Notes under the pieces: model-generated
Databases searched by the model: none
Seen by the model: the letters and a program-made list of their open reading frames with translations, nothing else
Told to the model about the DNA's origin: nothing
Translations under genes and position numbers: made by a program
Shown: positions 1 through 12,094 of the stretch, one piece after another
Position numbering within the stretch: the stretch's first letter is position 1
Layout of the letters: each line of letters opens with the position of its first letter
NCBI GenBank assembly: GCA_033807695.1
Contig: CM066303.1
Span: 496,001-560,000, forward strand
Length of the DNA stretch: 64,000 bases
Source of the DNA: Daedaleopsis sinensis
Lineage: Eukaryota; Basidiomycota; Agaricomycetes; Polyporales; Polyporaceae
Reading direction: 5' to 3'

Positions 1-3000
1 CTGCATACGGGTGGATATCTCGAACAGCGTTGGTGCACCTATCATCGAAACCTCGTCCAGTATCAGGTACTTCACGCCTTTCCATGTGCGTATCAGCTCC
101 CGCACGTCCTTCGGAAGCTTCTGGGGCATCATGAGCAGAGAGTGTATCGTGTATCCCCCGACCAGAATCGCCGCCGCACCAGTCGGCGCAGATACCAACA
201 CCTCGCTCCTCCTCTGAAGGAGATCGAAGAGGTAGAGGATGGCATTAACTACGTGAGACTTACCAGTGCCTCCTACTCCTCCCAGATACGTCAACAGCTG
301 CTCGCCCCCGAAGCACACATGTCTCGCGACCATCTCGAACCCGCGCCTCTGCTCTTCGTTGTCTTCCAAACCGAACTCATCGGCAACACGGCGAACAATA
401 GCCTCCATGTCCGCCTGCGCACTGGCGGAAGCTGAACTATATGTCCTCTGTCCCCTATTGCCCAGGACTGCGACATCGACCCGAGGCAAACACCCCGTGT
501 TCACCCGTCGACGCTTTACCGGCGATGCTCCGTCTGGAAGAGACGTAGGTCGACGCTTTTGCTTCAACCGTGCCATTGTCTTCCCGTGGTCTCCAATGGC
601 TTCGCGCTCGTAACTCGTGGCAACAGAGGCACTGCCAAAGTACTCCCGCGGACCATGGACCCCAGGTGCGACAGCAAAGGCTCTCTCCAGTGCCACACGC
701 GCCGAGACAGAAATGAGGCGATCTAACCTACACAGTAAATTCTCTTCCGGTACCTCGTCCAGTTGCAACCCTAACAGCTGTTCGTTGATGTCCCATGAAC
801 TCGGATCGTCCCGCGCCTGCGCTGCGTTCTCGTTCCTGTCCGAACTCCACGAATCGCGAGCTACTCGATCCCGGGCCGCCCGTCGTTCCGACGTCGCTCG
901 ATCCCGCGCGTCCTTGCACTCGTTCAGTACGTTCATGTTTTTTATAATGCTTAAATGTTCACCAGGGATACCGCCAGCCTGTCGTCTGTACGCCTCGCAC
1001 CACCCTTCGTCTTGTCCCTTCATATCCCCGGGTGTCCTCCAAGGTCGAAACAGCAGCAAGACCGTCCTGGCCCACGCCTCGCGCTCTGACTCCGTACCAT
1101 CCTCACGGGCCACACGATCCCCCAGGAGTACAGGAACAACCCAAACAACACGTTTCCGCACAATATGAGTGCTGCGGTGAGGATGGTCTTCACCGAATTC
1201 ACCGCGCATCTGCGCAGGCCGTCCCAAGCGAATCTCGCCGGCGTCCTCCGAGTCGGAACGACGTCTGATGCGTCCTGCATCCCCCTGCTTGGAGATCTTC
1301 TCAGTGAGACCCACAAACTCGTAAAGACACATGGAATTGAAAGGCTCGCTCCTCGGGCGGAACATGTAGTCCTGACGTTGCGAAGTAGCAGATATCGCAC
1401 CGTTCGAGAGAGTGAGCGTTACCATCTCACCGGCATCGTCATCGTCCTCGGGTGCTGATGGATCGACAGCTTCTGACGATTGTTCTAGCATCTCCACATC
1501 CGAACGCGCGTTACTGCTAGACTGTCCCTCCACGCCGGCAGTGTCCGCCTGTTGTTCGCCTCCCAAGGATACAGCCGGTAAGTCTCCCCTCGCCTCCTCA
1601 GGAGACCAGAAAGATTGCACATAACGCTCAAACGAGCCAAGGTGAAGGATCCGGAAGCGATGACTAGAATAATGGTCCCCTCCGCCGACCAGATAACTCA
1701 TCACCTGCTGCTGTGAGATCTCGGTACGGCTCAGCATGCTGTTCACCACGACCGTGAACGCACTTCGATCCTGCACCTCCGAACGCTCAACCGCGTCTCC
1801 GTAACGCATGTTGGTGCGGTCGATAGCGTAGAGCAGCGCCGCCAGGCCCAAATGAGAAGGGATCGGAGCCTTCGTGATGTAGTCGGTAATGTAATATATC
1901 AACGCCTTCGCTCCCTCGCCCGAACCTATATGTTTGATATCCATATTGCATTTCATCAAGAAGACTATCAGATCATTGTAGTTGGCTATCATCGGATGGA
2001 GACGACGCAGTAATATAGACCCAGTAGCGTCGTCTATCGTTGTCTCCGCCCGCGTCGTGCCGTCCATACGCATGCGACAATTCGCATCCACCCTGGGCTC
2101 GGAAGGGCGGAGATACTTCCAGCACGTCTCTGCGTGCTCGTGCCAGTTGTAACGCTCTACCAGATCATTCACGTGCGCCCTGTACCGCAGAGCGAACACG
2201 TCCGGAGAAAACCAGTTGGACCGCGGCCCAGACATGGTTCCCGGGTGCGCAAGGCGTTCATCCTCAGTCATTCGAGGTCGACGCCAGTCCTCTCCCTCAC
2301 CGCGAACCTGCACAGAATCCGTGCCCATGAACTCGCACTTGATGGTTTCCTCCAGCCACGCAAACATGTCCATCTTGTACTGTTCAGACTCGGACATATT
2401 CGTCCGCATCTCCTGCGGTGAGGGATGACCTTGTATCCATATAAGCATGTGACAATGCAAGGTCCCCCTCGACTGACACTCAACCGTTCCATAGTAAGCT
2501 GAGCACGTCCCCAGCAAACCCCGTTCTTTCCGTCCGTACCGAAGCACCACGTCCACGAACCAAGAAATCATCGTGTGGAAAAAGCGCGCGCATGCACCAG
2601 GATTTCGAGCAACCAACAACCGTCTTCTCCACTCGTCCAGCGGCGTACCGGATTCCGCATCTTCCAGGACGATGTCGTCGCCTGCTAGTAGCCGGACAAG
2701 CGGATGATGCACGTCTGAGGGGTTCAGCGTTATAAAGAACGCAGGCGTGCCATGGAAATGCACAAGAGAGCGGATCTCATTGCGAAGGCGCAGACGATAT
2801 CCCGTCGTACCAGGGAGATCATGGAGAACAGCGCCGACCCGACCGAGCAGCCTCAAAATACCGCGCTCATCGTCCGACTGCGCCTCGTACGCTGGGTTCG
2901 CGTTGAAGCGAACCATCATCCGCTCCAACAGCTGCTTGTCCACTGCCATAAGGCGGCTCACGATCTCATGCTGTTGAGAAACCTTGACTCTAAACCTCAC

Positions 3001-4767
3001 CGAATCACAGACGCGCTTCTTCTGAAGTATATTGAAACAGACGAAAGCGAAATCAGCATCGCGTTCGAAACGTCTATCGTGCAGCTCCAGCAGATAGCGC
3101 ACTTGTTCCTCCATACTTATGGGCACCGACCGATCTGGGTGGTGGAACCCACCGATACCCCACGGATCGAGGTGGGGAAACAACCAGGTGAGCAAGCTCG
3201 GCTCTTGGAAATCCGGAACAAAACGCTCTCCTGCCTGCGACTGCACGAATCTACCATTTTTAAGACAATGATGCAGAGCTCTCAGCTTCATGTCACGGTA
3301 CGCCACGGACGAGTCGTCTCCAGACGTATACCCGACATTCTCCATTAGAAGCTCGGACCCTGACGGAGGAGGCGCATCCACCACGTTCCGCGTCGTGTAG
3401 TCAGATGCAGCCTCGTCCGTCGCCCCCCCGTCATCGATGAAGCCAATCTCGATCGCGCAGGGAACTCCGACTCCGCGGGCCTTGTCCTCCTCCCCCAACA
3501 GCAAGTCACAGTTACGGGCACTGAAACCATGAAATCTCGAGTCGCACATGTAATGCGCATTCCCGGCTACCAGAAATTCGACGATCGTCCTGACGACAGA
3601 CGGCCGAACCAGCACCGGACTCAACTTCCGGATATTGTCCCTGGTGGGCGGAACTCTCCCGACAAAAACGGCGCAGGCGGTATCTCTGACAACCGAGGGG
3701 GGAGGGGGGAGCACAGCATTGAGGTGTGTGGAGTCCTGGGGCATCACAAGCACGTTGCCCTTGAGGAACCGCTGCTCCGCGATGGAATCCTCTGGGCCCG
3801 AAGCAACGACGCCAGGTGCACACGCCTGCTTGCGTAACTCGCTGAACCGGTAAGTGATACGACTGGCCCTCGCCCTCGCCACGAGCAAACGATCGAACGG
3901 GGAGCTCCGCTCGAAGGCACCCTTCACGGCCTCCGGGAGCGAGTCGTGCCCGTAGTACAACCAATTCGCGAGCGACAGCTTCGGCATACGCCCTTTTTGT
4001 ACGAGCTCTCTGTCACAAACTCGACACAAAGAGAGCGGTGCAAGGCTCCAGCAATCTCCCATGCCGCCGGGGTCTAGCAACGCTCTCTTATACAGAGTCA
4101 AATCATACGTACGGGGTAGCACAGCCTCGGGGAGGCTGTTGTTACGCAAGAGCGTAAGGTCGAATTCTTTTGTGTCGACCAACCGCAACGATGCACGCTC
4201 CGTTCTGCGAGCGCACGCTGCACATACACTAAACCGAAATGTGTCAGTCCTCATCTTCGCTTCCCACTCACCGATGATGGTTTTCTTCAAGGCGTCGTCG
4301 GCGACTTGCATGAACGACCGATCGAGACCATCCTCTCCCGTCGCCCATATCTGACGTTGCCGCGTCACATACTCGACGCGGCGGACCTCCTTGAGCGGGG
4401 TGAAGACGATGATCGACGAACAGCATGTCGAGGAACATTCGTGCCCCAAAAGCTTCCGACGGAGCGTCGAGACACTGTCTCTAGCGGCAACTCGAACGTC
4501 ATGCTTCCGCGCGAGTTCACGCAGGTCACCGGACCGCCACAGACTATACACGCCGAAAACGCGAACAATGCAACAATTCACCAGCAAAGTATCGCAATCC
4601 ATCGACGACAATGACGGCAGAGCATCGCAGAGTTCGTTTCGTTCTACAGCGAGGACCACCTTCGAAAAGGCATGCGTGAAGTCCAATTCGAACTGGCTCT
4701 CGTCGCATAGACGGAGCTCCTTGGCTCCAGCCACGGACAGGTCAACCCGCGCTACCGCAGACAGGAA
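1..4767 (-). CDS. Helitron Rep-helicase (RepHel), C-terminus cut by window edge
   Basis: One uninterrupted minus-strand frame runs from a stop at 4768-4770 to base 1, with the first ATG at 4602; 1534 codons from that ATG are visible. Residue numbers count from 4602. A DUF6570-like part with CxxC pairs and a GNVLVMPQD stretch lies near 150-330. The HUH rolling-circle motif LHCHMLIW is at about 716-718. The two-tyrosine motif YYITDYITK gives Y904 and Y908. An acidic low-complexity linker follows near 1005-1050. A PIF1/RecD-like helicase then begins, with Walker A GGVGGTGKSH (Lys about 1448) and Walker B DEVSMIG (Asp about 1516). The remaining helicase motifs lie outside the window. In known Helitrons this protein nicks and unwinds DNA for rolling-circle transposition. 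All visible catalytic residues are present and no stop interrupts the frame, so the copy may be young. The true start is uncertain: the frame is open to 4767 without an earlier ATG, so an upstream exon is possible. Confidence 0.93.
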
Positions 4768-5511
4768 TCAGCACGCATCATTACACCTTTTGTGGAGTTA
4801 TACACACCATACACGGGGTCGTCCACGCCGGGGCGGGGTTCCGATAGTACTCGGAATGCATCTGAAGTCAACGCACAGTCAGTCGACGATCGCGCTGTCA
4901 CCAGAGTGCAAATAACATACCGGCGACGCCCCCGCTCTCGACCACATACGACATGGACTCGAGTATACGGGATGCATATCCATCTGAAGAGAAAGTAAGC
5001 AATGAGACTAGATCTCGGAACAGCAGACGAACCATTGGGTGTTCCATCCCCGCCACCATTCTGTGTATACGGGAGGTTCGTCGACATATTGTTCACAGCA
5101 GCGCTGCGTATGTGATGGGTGGGATCGCTCCTTCTCCCGAGAGGCCGGCTGCACCAGCTTTATTAGCCTGGTCGCCGCTATACACGCCCGTCAGCCCAGC
5201 GTGCCACGTCACACAGGACACACGACTCACAGGGAAGAGCTGAACACAGCCATAGATCCACATCTCCCGGACCTTTCCGCGGTGCCTTCTCGAACCACGA
5301 GTCATACTGGACGCGGCGCAGTGACTCGATATTACAGACTGTATCCACGATCGCTTTTCGAGTGCATCGCTTCGACACGCCATTCGGCCGGTCCATCAGA
5401 CCACACGGCGGTCAGCCAGCGAAGAGCATACGTGGAACACGGAGAGGCGGGGGACCGCCTGGTTATAAGCCGCACCGCTGTCGAGAGAGGAGAACAACCA
5501 CATCCCACGAC
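4768..5511. other. Divergent intergenic region between Helitron protein and R2 gene
   Basis: This stretch holds the 5' flank of the Helitron protein (minus) and the promoter of the reductase gene (plus). A short minus-strand open frame at 4752-5096 could supply an upstream Helitron exon, but I see no convincing splice. I could not place the Helitron 5' terminus (a TC end) with confidence. Confidence 0.4.
5464..5469 (+). promoter_or_regulatory. TATA-like box of the R2 gene
   Basis: TATAAG lies 43 bases before the ATG at 5512, in an otherwise GC-rich stretch. The spacing fits a short 5' leader. Assigned from sequence and position only. Confidence 0.4.
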
Positions 5512-6687
5512 ATGTCCGCTGACGTTGATATGCCGATGGCCGTCGCCCAGCACGAAACCGGAAGATCATCCTATGTCATGTTTCCTATCGAGTACCCCGA
5601 GGTCAGCAGGTGACCACCGCTGCAGTGATCACAAACACTCACTTTATCTTCCAGCTGTGGCAGGCGTACAAGCTCGCCCAGGCGTCGTTCTGGACGGCAG
5701 ACGAAATCGACCCCAAGGACGACAGAGAGCAATGGCGCTCCAAACTCACCGCGGGCGAGCGCCAGTTCTTTTCGTACATCCTCGGGTTCTTCGCCGGCTC
5801 GGACGGCATCGTGGTCGAAAATCTCGCGCTACGCTTCTGCGCCGAGATCGACATCCCCGAGGTGAGGTGCTTTTACGGATACCAAATCATGATGTGAGCA
5901 TCTTCTCCATTCACCGGGAGCCTACTCTCACCGTACGGTTACAGCGAGAACGTACACGCCGAGGTCTACAGCAAGTTCATACAGGAACTTGTCCGCGACC
6001 CGAAAGAACAGCGAGTCCTATTCCATTCCATCAAACTCAACCCGCCTGTTCAGGCAAAGGCCGACTGGTGCGTGCAGTGGATCGATTCACAGGAAGAGTC
6101 CCTCGCGACCCGCGTCGTCGCATTCGCGATAGTCGAGGGCCTGTTCTTTTCGACCTCGTTCGCCGCGATTTTCTGGCTTCGCCATCGCAATCTCATGCCG
6201 GCCCTCACATTCTCCAACGAGCTCATTGCGCGCGACGAGGGGCAGCACACCTTGTTTGCATGTCTACTGTACCACCACCTCGGGACGCCCATCGCAGAGG
6301 AAAAAGTCCACCACATGATCCGCGAGGCAGTGGAGCTGGAGCAGACGTTTTTTGACTGTAAGTCCATACCCAGCGACTGACGATAAACACACCTGAGCTT
6401 TCAACAGCCGCCCTCCAGGATACCGGCTTAATAGGGATAACCGAGGCGCGAATGAGCGACTATGTCGAATATGTTGCGGATTTCCTACTCGTCCACCTTG
6501 GATTCGAAAAACTCTACTTCGCCGAGAACCCGGTAAGCAAGGACTCACTGCATGCAACGATTCACTAACGCAACGTCATCCTCAGTTCCCGTTCATGGAA
6601 CGAACCGCGATCGATGCAAAGACGAACTTCTTCGAGCGACAGGTCAGCGAGTACCACGGCGCAAGCACCGCACGCCCGGTGATCTGA
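5512..6687 (+). CDS. Ribonucleotide reductase class I small subunit (R2), core-only
   Basis: Five exons: 5512-5601, 5655-5893, 5945-6357, 6408-6532 and 6586-6687. The four introns are 50-53 bases with GT-AG ends, and the last has a CTAAC branch site. They join to 322 residues. R2 makes the diiron-tyrosyl radical used by the large subunit to reduce ribonucleotides to dNTPs. Iron ligands are visible: Asp in TADEID, Glu and His in ENVHAE, Glu in VEGLFF, and Glu and His in RDEGQH. The radical Tyr lies in HAEVYSKF. The protein is short at both ends. Only about 17 residues precede the conserved [12 protein letters not shown], where eukaryotic R2 usually has some 60-70. It stops at [12 protein letters not shown], without the acidic Phe-rich tail that docks R2 onto R1. 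No such tail was found in the next 200 bases in any plus frame. It may be a divergent paralogue, or a last exon may be missed. Confidence 0.92.
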
Positions 6688-7953
6688 TTCTGCATGTATT
6701 GGTTGAACACATCCGACGCGGTGTCCCACGTCTTGATCTGCCGAGAACAGAACGATGTAATTAGTAGATGGTCAACGATATCGATGAACGCAAATTTGGA
6801 ATTGTCGTGTGTTCCGCGCGCGAGACTGAACCCGTCGGGTCTCCCGCTAAGTAGCTTATACAAGAGCCTCACCTGAATATACAACGCTGTTATCGAAGCC
6901 AGACCCCATCGACGATAGCCAAGTCCAACGACAGATCACACCGCTGCTCTCAGACGCCAACTGGCAGTGCCCCAATACAACGGAACCCCCCGAATATTCG
7001 GTCAGAGCTTTAATCCCGAAAGTGCCGGACTCGGCCCTACTATATGCGGCGTAATCGTTGTACCAGATGCTATATAGGGCAACTCTGTGGGCGTTTAGAT
7101 GGCGCCTCGGCGTTTTTTGACCTCCAAAACGGCCCTTTTTGGCGGTCGGGGGATATAGCGCTTATTCGGGGGAGAGTAAACGGACCTCCGAGCGCCCAGT
7201 CTCTTACCGGCATCTGCTATCATCCAGCACGATATTCACACCTAACATTAGTCCTGACCGAACGACCACAGCAAAGGATTCTTCCGTGACCGCAGTCGTT
7301 CCCGAGCCGCACAGTTAGACACCTGGCGAACCACGTTCATCATTCCTGCCACATGCGCGACATCGGCACGCAACCACTGGCATGCCACTATCTCAAACGT
7401 AAATGAACTGCCAACCCCACCGACAAGCGTCGACCAACCACACCCGTGAGGGAGGAGAGGAACACTAGTACTGACTGGATTCAAGATATTCCACCCGTAC
7501 CGGCTTGAATATTAACAACAGAAGCACCATATATAGAAAGGGAGCTAAGATATGATAGAGATCAGCGACCGACACCGATCGAGCGAGTCAAATACCCGGA
7601 ACGCGCTGGACATCTTATCACAACACTCGTCATCGATGCTGGATATCTTATCACGACCCTCGTTATCGAGGGACACGTCAGGGCAGTGCCAGGGGGCGCG
7701 GTGCCAAAATCACGTGAGGGACCCCCGACTTTCCTCAAAACAGACCTGAACTCGTTCGAGTCCAGGAATATAACCTAAGTAAGTATGGCATAAGTAACAA
7801 GATACGTAATCTGCATAGTAATCGTAGCTAATCGAAACTATAGTAGTCAGAACGGAGAAATCGACACTATAGTAATCGGAACTTTACTGATAATATACTA
7901 ATCTCGGGTGTTGTCGTACATCTCTCTCTTCCTCCTGACTGTGATCGTAACAG
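6688..7953. other. Intergenic, relatively AT-rich, with short repeats
   Basis: No coding frame with recognisable protein is seen. It contains the 33 bp tandem repeat at 7605-7670. A loose 30 bp-spaced repeat of an ACTATAGTARTCRGAAC motif lies at about 7838-7885. A pyrimidine-rich acceptor just before 7954 marks the next exon. Confidence 0.6.
7605..7670. repeat. Two-copy 33 bp tandem repeat
   Basis: Two adjacent 33-base units, starting at 7605 and 7638, both begin GCTGGAYATCTTATCAC and differ at a few sites. Each contains a CTTATCAC (GATA-type) site. No gene overlaps. Confidence 0.75.
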
Positions 7954-8977
7954 TTGGCGATCTCATCGCTTGGACAAATGATGACGATCAGATGCATAAT
8001 CTCCCTCGGGACCGGAGGGAGATGCTAGTCATCAATTGGAAGACAGGAGTAGTGGTCTGGGAGAGAGCAGAATTGCTCATTTCGCTGCTCACACTCACGT
8101 TCAAGTTTCTGATTCGCAGCATATGCTCGGGAGGAGCGTCGTAAAATGTCACATCCTGGATAATAACCATATCCTTGTCGTGGACGACCTCAGTCTCCAC
8201 GTCTTCTGGCACAGTGAGAACCCTCGGAATACCGTGACGCCGAGCTCGAACAGTGAATCTGACGGGTATGGTCCCGAACTTCACGGTCCGGAGGTTAGAT
8301 GGTCGACAATGGACGACTGTCTCCTCAGTCTTAGGCTCCCGGAGTGGAGCGCCAGCGCAGAGATACTCGAATGCCAACTCTTCGTCCCCCGACCGCGATT
8401 CTTTGCGACTGACCGACCGCTCTTCTACGAGGATCCTGAACACGCGGTGTGCGCAGTCTACTACCGCTCCCGCACCCCGTGTGGCAACACCCCCGAGAAC
8501 AGCCTCCTTGTCATCCCTCTCGCTACCATCTTCGCTCCTCTGGCTTTCCAACATTCTTCGCGCATGCCTGTACCGCACAAGATACTTTCATGGGACGCCT
8601 GGGGACCCACCGGTGCACGTCTCTTCCTTTTGAAGGAGACGTCCTGGACGAATTTCCGAATCGTGACCATCACCGGCTCGCGTGTCGCCATTCCCGTCGG
8701 GGACTACTTTACTCCATCCGGAGTCTACATTGCGGATGTACGTGTGGAGGCGGCGGGGCATGGCGCGTCAAGTGCATCGCTGGACGTACCCGGCCCGGGC
8801 GGGCTGGCTGCGTCTGAGGAGCCAATGGCGACGGAGACTTGGAGACACGCGGTGAAGACGGAGGTGCCGTATCGGCTGACGTGGGTACTACCTACACCCA
8901 GCGATGCTTGTGCGGTGCACTCACTGGGAATAACGCGTGGGGGAATGGCCTTCGCGGTGAGTGTTTCGTTCATGTGA
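7954..8977 (+). CDS. F-box-like protein, 3' portion
   Basis: The product resembles the C-terminal half of large agaricomycete F-box proteins. It has GDLIAW, a VINWKTG strand, HILVVDD, LSWDAWGP and TSWTNFRIVTITGSRVAIPV; this assignment is from family memory, not a search. An exon begins after the acceptor GTAACAG at 7953. A GT-AG intron at 8055-8119 (65 bases) cleanly joins the WKTGVV frame to the HMLGRSVV frame, which then stays open to 8977. A strong donor GCG|GTGAGT at 8957 suggests a further intron, so the true end may be in 8999-9125. No F-box or start exon is recognisable upstream, where only AT-rich repeats lie. The gene therefore appears 5'-truncated, or its first exons are unrecognised. 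Function is inferred only. Confidence 0.55.
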
Positions 8978-9174
8978 AGTGTGCCTCGCTGCTCACAGGC
9001 TGTGCTGACTATGTGGATGGATAGTACGACTAAGTATGGCTCTCGTTCTCCGATTCTCGGAGTCTCTATAAGCAGAACTTCCATGCATTCCTCTCTGTGG
9101 GCCGTTTGGACGGAGAAGCTGCATTGATACACTTATCGCATACAATCATGACTGGTGTCGGCTCTCGCGGATGA

Positions 9175-9658
9175 TCAGACGAGCATCCAGGACACACTGT
9201 GTATGCGTCCGACAGAGAGCGGCGCGAGTTGCTGGAACACGGCCGGGGAGAGCTCGATCTCATTCAGGTTGCAGCTCAGGCAGCTGCCCACTACCTCCAC
9301 CGTCACCGACTTGCCCGCCATGGTCACGACCATCGAGCGACCGCATATCGGATTCCTGTCACCAGGTCAGCGTCATGCAGTCTGAAGTTAGCATTAATGC
9401 ACGAAAATGGAAGGATGTACTGACAAGTTGGGGTTCGCAGTCGCGCCGGGGAAGTTGTCGAACGTTGCCTACGAAGTCGGCCTGGGTGTTACTGAAGCCG
9501 CACGATCCTAGGCCGGGATCGAAAAACATCACTATAGCCGCAAATAAGTCAATACGCTACGCCATAAAAAAGAAGCACGACATACCATCGCCAATATTGA
9601 CTTGGCCGTAGCTGACGGCGGCGGCGGAGAGGACGAGAAGAAGAGCGTACCAGAGCAT
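9175..9658 (-). pseudogene. RlpA/expansin-like double-psi beta-barrel protein, frameshifted copy
   Basis: Exon 1 from ATG 9658 encodes a hydrophobic signal peptide (MLWYALLLVLSAAAVSYG), then a GTATGT donor. Exon 2 gives DPGLGSCGFSNTQADFVG and then slips one base before FPGATANPNL, so the frame breaks. The last exon restores NPICGRSMVVTMAGKSVTVEVV, a Cys pair, and SPAVFQQLAPLSVGRIHSVSW, ending in TGA at 9175-9177. Exon order and intron sites match the intact copy at 11512-12094 on the other strand, so the two are inverted duplicates. The one-base slip plus loss of about six residues next to it argue for a pseudogene. A sequencing error cannot be excluded. Confidence 0.7.
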
Positions 9659-11511
9659 GACGGAGACTGATAGAGGTGGGCGACTGACTTGGGAGAGTAC
9701 GGACTTCCTGAACTTACACGGGGGTAACATAATTCTAGTCTACAAAACAAGGTTACGGTCGCACGCGGACGGTGCGACGCTAGCTACCTAAGCCACCACT
9801 GGCAAGAAGACAATACTATAGAAGACACATCAGAAGTTTATTTGAGGCCAAATAGTAGTTACAAATTTCACAGCGTACCCTGCTCAGTTTCCGGCTCAAA
9901 ACAGCAAAGACTTTGTTCTGAGCGTAAAGACATACAGATAAATAAAAGTTACGTGCTTTCTCAGCATCCGCTCAGTGGCCATGGTGGCATCGTCCGAGTG
10001 GTTCACGGTCAACTCGAGTCGTCGGAGCGCCCGTACCGTGATTGCTGGAAGTCACCCTCCGTTACCATGTGTTACGATCAAGTCACATCGTGCGAAAATA
10101 TCCAGCACAGGCAAAATCGAGAATCCTCCTCTGATCCTCCTCCTCTAGTACATTTCTGTCTGACCAAACCTCCCTCGAGCCATTCGAATAGTTGTTCGCT
10201 GCCATCTACATCGATATGCTTGTGCTCGCTATGCTAGATTGCTCATTCACAGTCCACTACCCTGACACTACGCTGCTGGCACGCTACACTTGCGCTACAC
10301 CAAACTATGCACGAAACATCTCAGCCGCCATCCAGGTCTCTATTCCATGGGCGCAGACGCTAAGATAGCATCATCTTGCAAGAACACTTTTGCTTGTCGT
10401 CATCACCACGATTCGTCACATTTTGCGTAGGTCGGGACTCGGAACTTGGAACTCGGGACTGGCCGGGAGAGCTGTCGCTGGTGATCAGCTAGGTGAGCAA
10501 AATCGTGTGGTTCTCTACCGTCAGATGGACAAGCGTTTTGCTGCTTCTGTCCGGGAAGGCGATGTCTATCCTGATTGTGCAAATTCAAATCCTGGTTGTC
10601 GGTGTCCATGACGAAGGGAGGAGGCAACGGTGCGGCAGCTGAGCATGTTGATAGACTCCATGTCCGCTACTACGCCAATTCCCCGGGGTCAACGCTGACC
10701 TGGTCGACGGGCCAGATCCGTCTATGATCATTGTCAGAGACTGGTACACAGTCCCCCTGACTTCATGCAAGCTCCGACACTGGACGTGATGACCGCCGGT
10801 GAGGCTGTATTGATCATACGGACTCAGAGACTAGAATGTGAACGCTGCGCAGCATATGACCATCTTGACCGCACATGTCATTTGCACTGTCTCATGCACA
10901 ATGTCCTCCACGCTACAGGCGAGTCTCGGTGACAAGACACCGGCGAGGGTGACAGGTATGCAGGTGTCCTGGTACGTTCTATCATCGTTGCTGTGTACAA
11001 GGCCCTCCGCAGGACGGTGTCACGCTCACGACGTCATAGTGCTTGACCGAATTTTGGTATCGCATGTCTTGCACACAACTCTCTCTTGCTCCGTACGGGG
11101 TTCTTGTCTGCTATAGAGGCCAATATTGACTCATTTTTGTATCTCGACAATATCTTACGAGTCTAAGACTGGCAAGTATGCCCCTCGTACAAAACCGGAC
11201 CATGGCATCTTGCAGCGTTGATGCCTAGTATGACCATCAGCACGGCACATGGACCTCGCACCTCGTGCGTTCGCGGCTTATTCGAGAACGCAACTGCTCA
11301 GCACTGATGCACATGTAGGAGAACGACGCACCCGCGCAACGTAGAACCCGCGCCTCTCGCAGGTCCGGCGACGTTTAAAAGCAACATGGGCTACAGGCCA
11401 GAGCAGCCAGTTCGAAACGCACCTTCCCTTCGCTGTCCATCGCTGTCCATAGCTATCCTCTAGGCCCGGTGCCTCTCTATCCACAATCTTCATAGATCTC
11501 GAATCTCGATC
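9659..11511. other. Intergenic, nothing recognised
   Basis: Only short open frames in all six frames, with no protein family I recognise and no splice pattern that joins them. A TTTAAAAG about 135 bases before 11512 could serve as the TATA element of the next gene. Confidence 0.5.
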
Positions 11512-12094
11512 ATGCGCTTCTTCACTGTCCTCGCCGCCTCTGCCTCCGCCCTCTCCTTTTCTGCCATCGGGTACGCCCAGACCATGTCTGGCGGCGATGG
11601 TACGTCTGCGCTCTCACCCATTCCCCTCAGACACTAGAACTAATACGCGCAACACCTCTGCAGCGACGTTCTACAACCCTGGATTGGGGTCGTGCGGACA
11701 CTTCAACACCGACGCGGACCTCGTCGTCGCCGTCGACCACGCGACGATCACCTCCTTCCCCGGGGCGACCGCGAACCCGAACCTGTGAGCGTCCCACTCC
11801 CCTCTCCCCTCGCCTGTCTCGCGCTCGGCATTCGTGCATGCCACATGGTAGACGGTAGCCTGTATAGCCAATATGATCCGGTGCTGACTCGGACTCGACT
11901 TGTGCTGCGGCAGGAACCCGATGTGCGGCCGCTCGATGGTCGTCACCGCGGCGGGCAAGTCCGTGACCGTGACCGTTGTCGACACCTGCCCCGGCTGCGC
12001 CCCCGGGAGCGTCGACCTCTCCCCGACCGCGTTCCTGCAGCTCGCGCCGCTCGAGGTCGGCCGGCTGCACGGGATCACCTGGACGCTCCTTTGA
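11512..12094 (+). CDS. Secreted RlpA/expansin-like double-psi beta-barrel protein
   Basis: Three exons (11512-11599, 11664-11784, 11914-12094) give 129 residues. Introns are 64 and 129 bases with GTACGT and GTGAGC donors. Residues 1-22 form a signal peptide (small, hydrophobic, ending near YAQ). The mature part is a single double-psi beta-barrel of the RlpA/barwin/expansin type. It starts ATFYNPGLGSCGHFN, continues FPGATANPN and NPMCGRSMVV, has Cys in VVDTCPGC, and ends in the family signature DLSPTAFLQLAPLEVGRL and GITW. Such proteins are small, extracellular and thought to act on or bind cell-wall polysaccharide, but many fungal members have no proven activity. A frameshifted inverted copy lies at 9175-9658. 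Confidence 0.88.

Noticed and set aside
5039..6355. 438-codon plus open frame across the R2 gene
   Set aside because: It runs in a different frame from the conserved R2 exons and has no family features; the R2 splicing model explains the region.
8036..8120. Frameshift in the F-box-like gene at 8 kb
   Set aside because: A 65-base GT-AG intron (8055-8119) joins the two frames exactly, so no mutation is needed.
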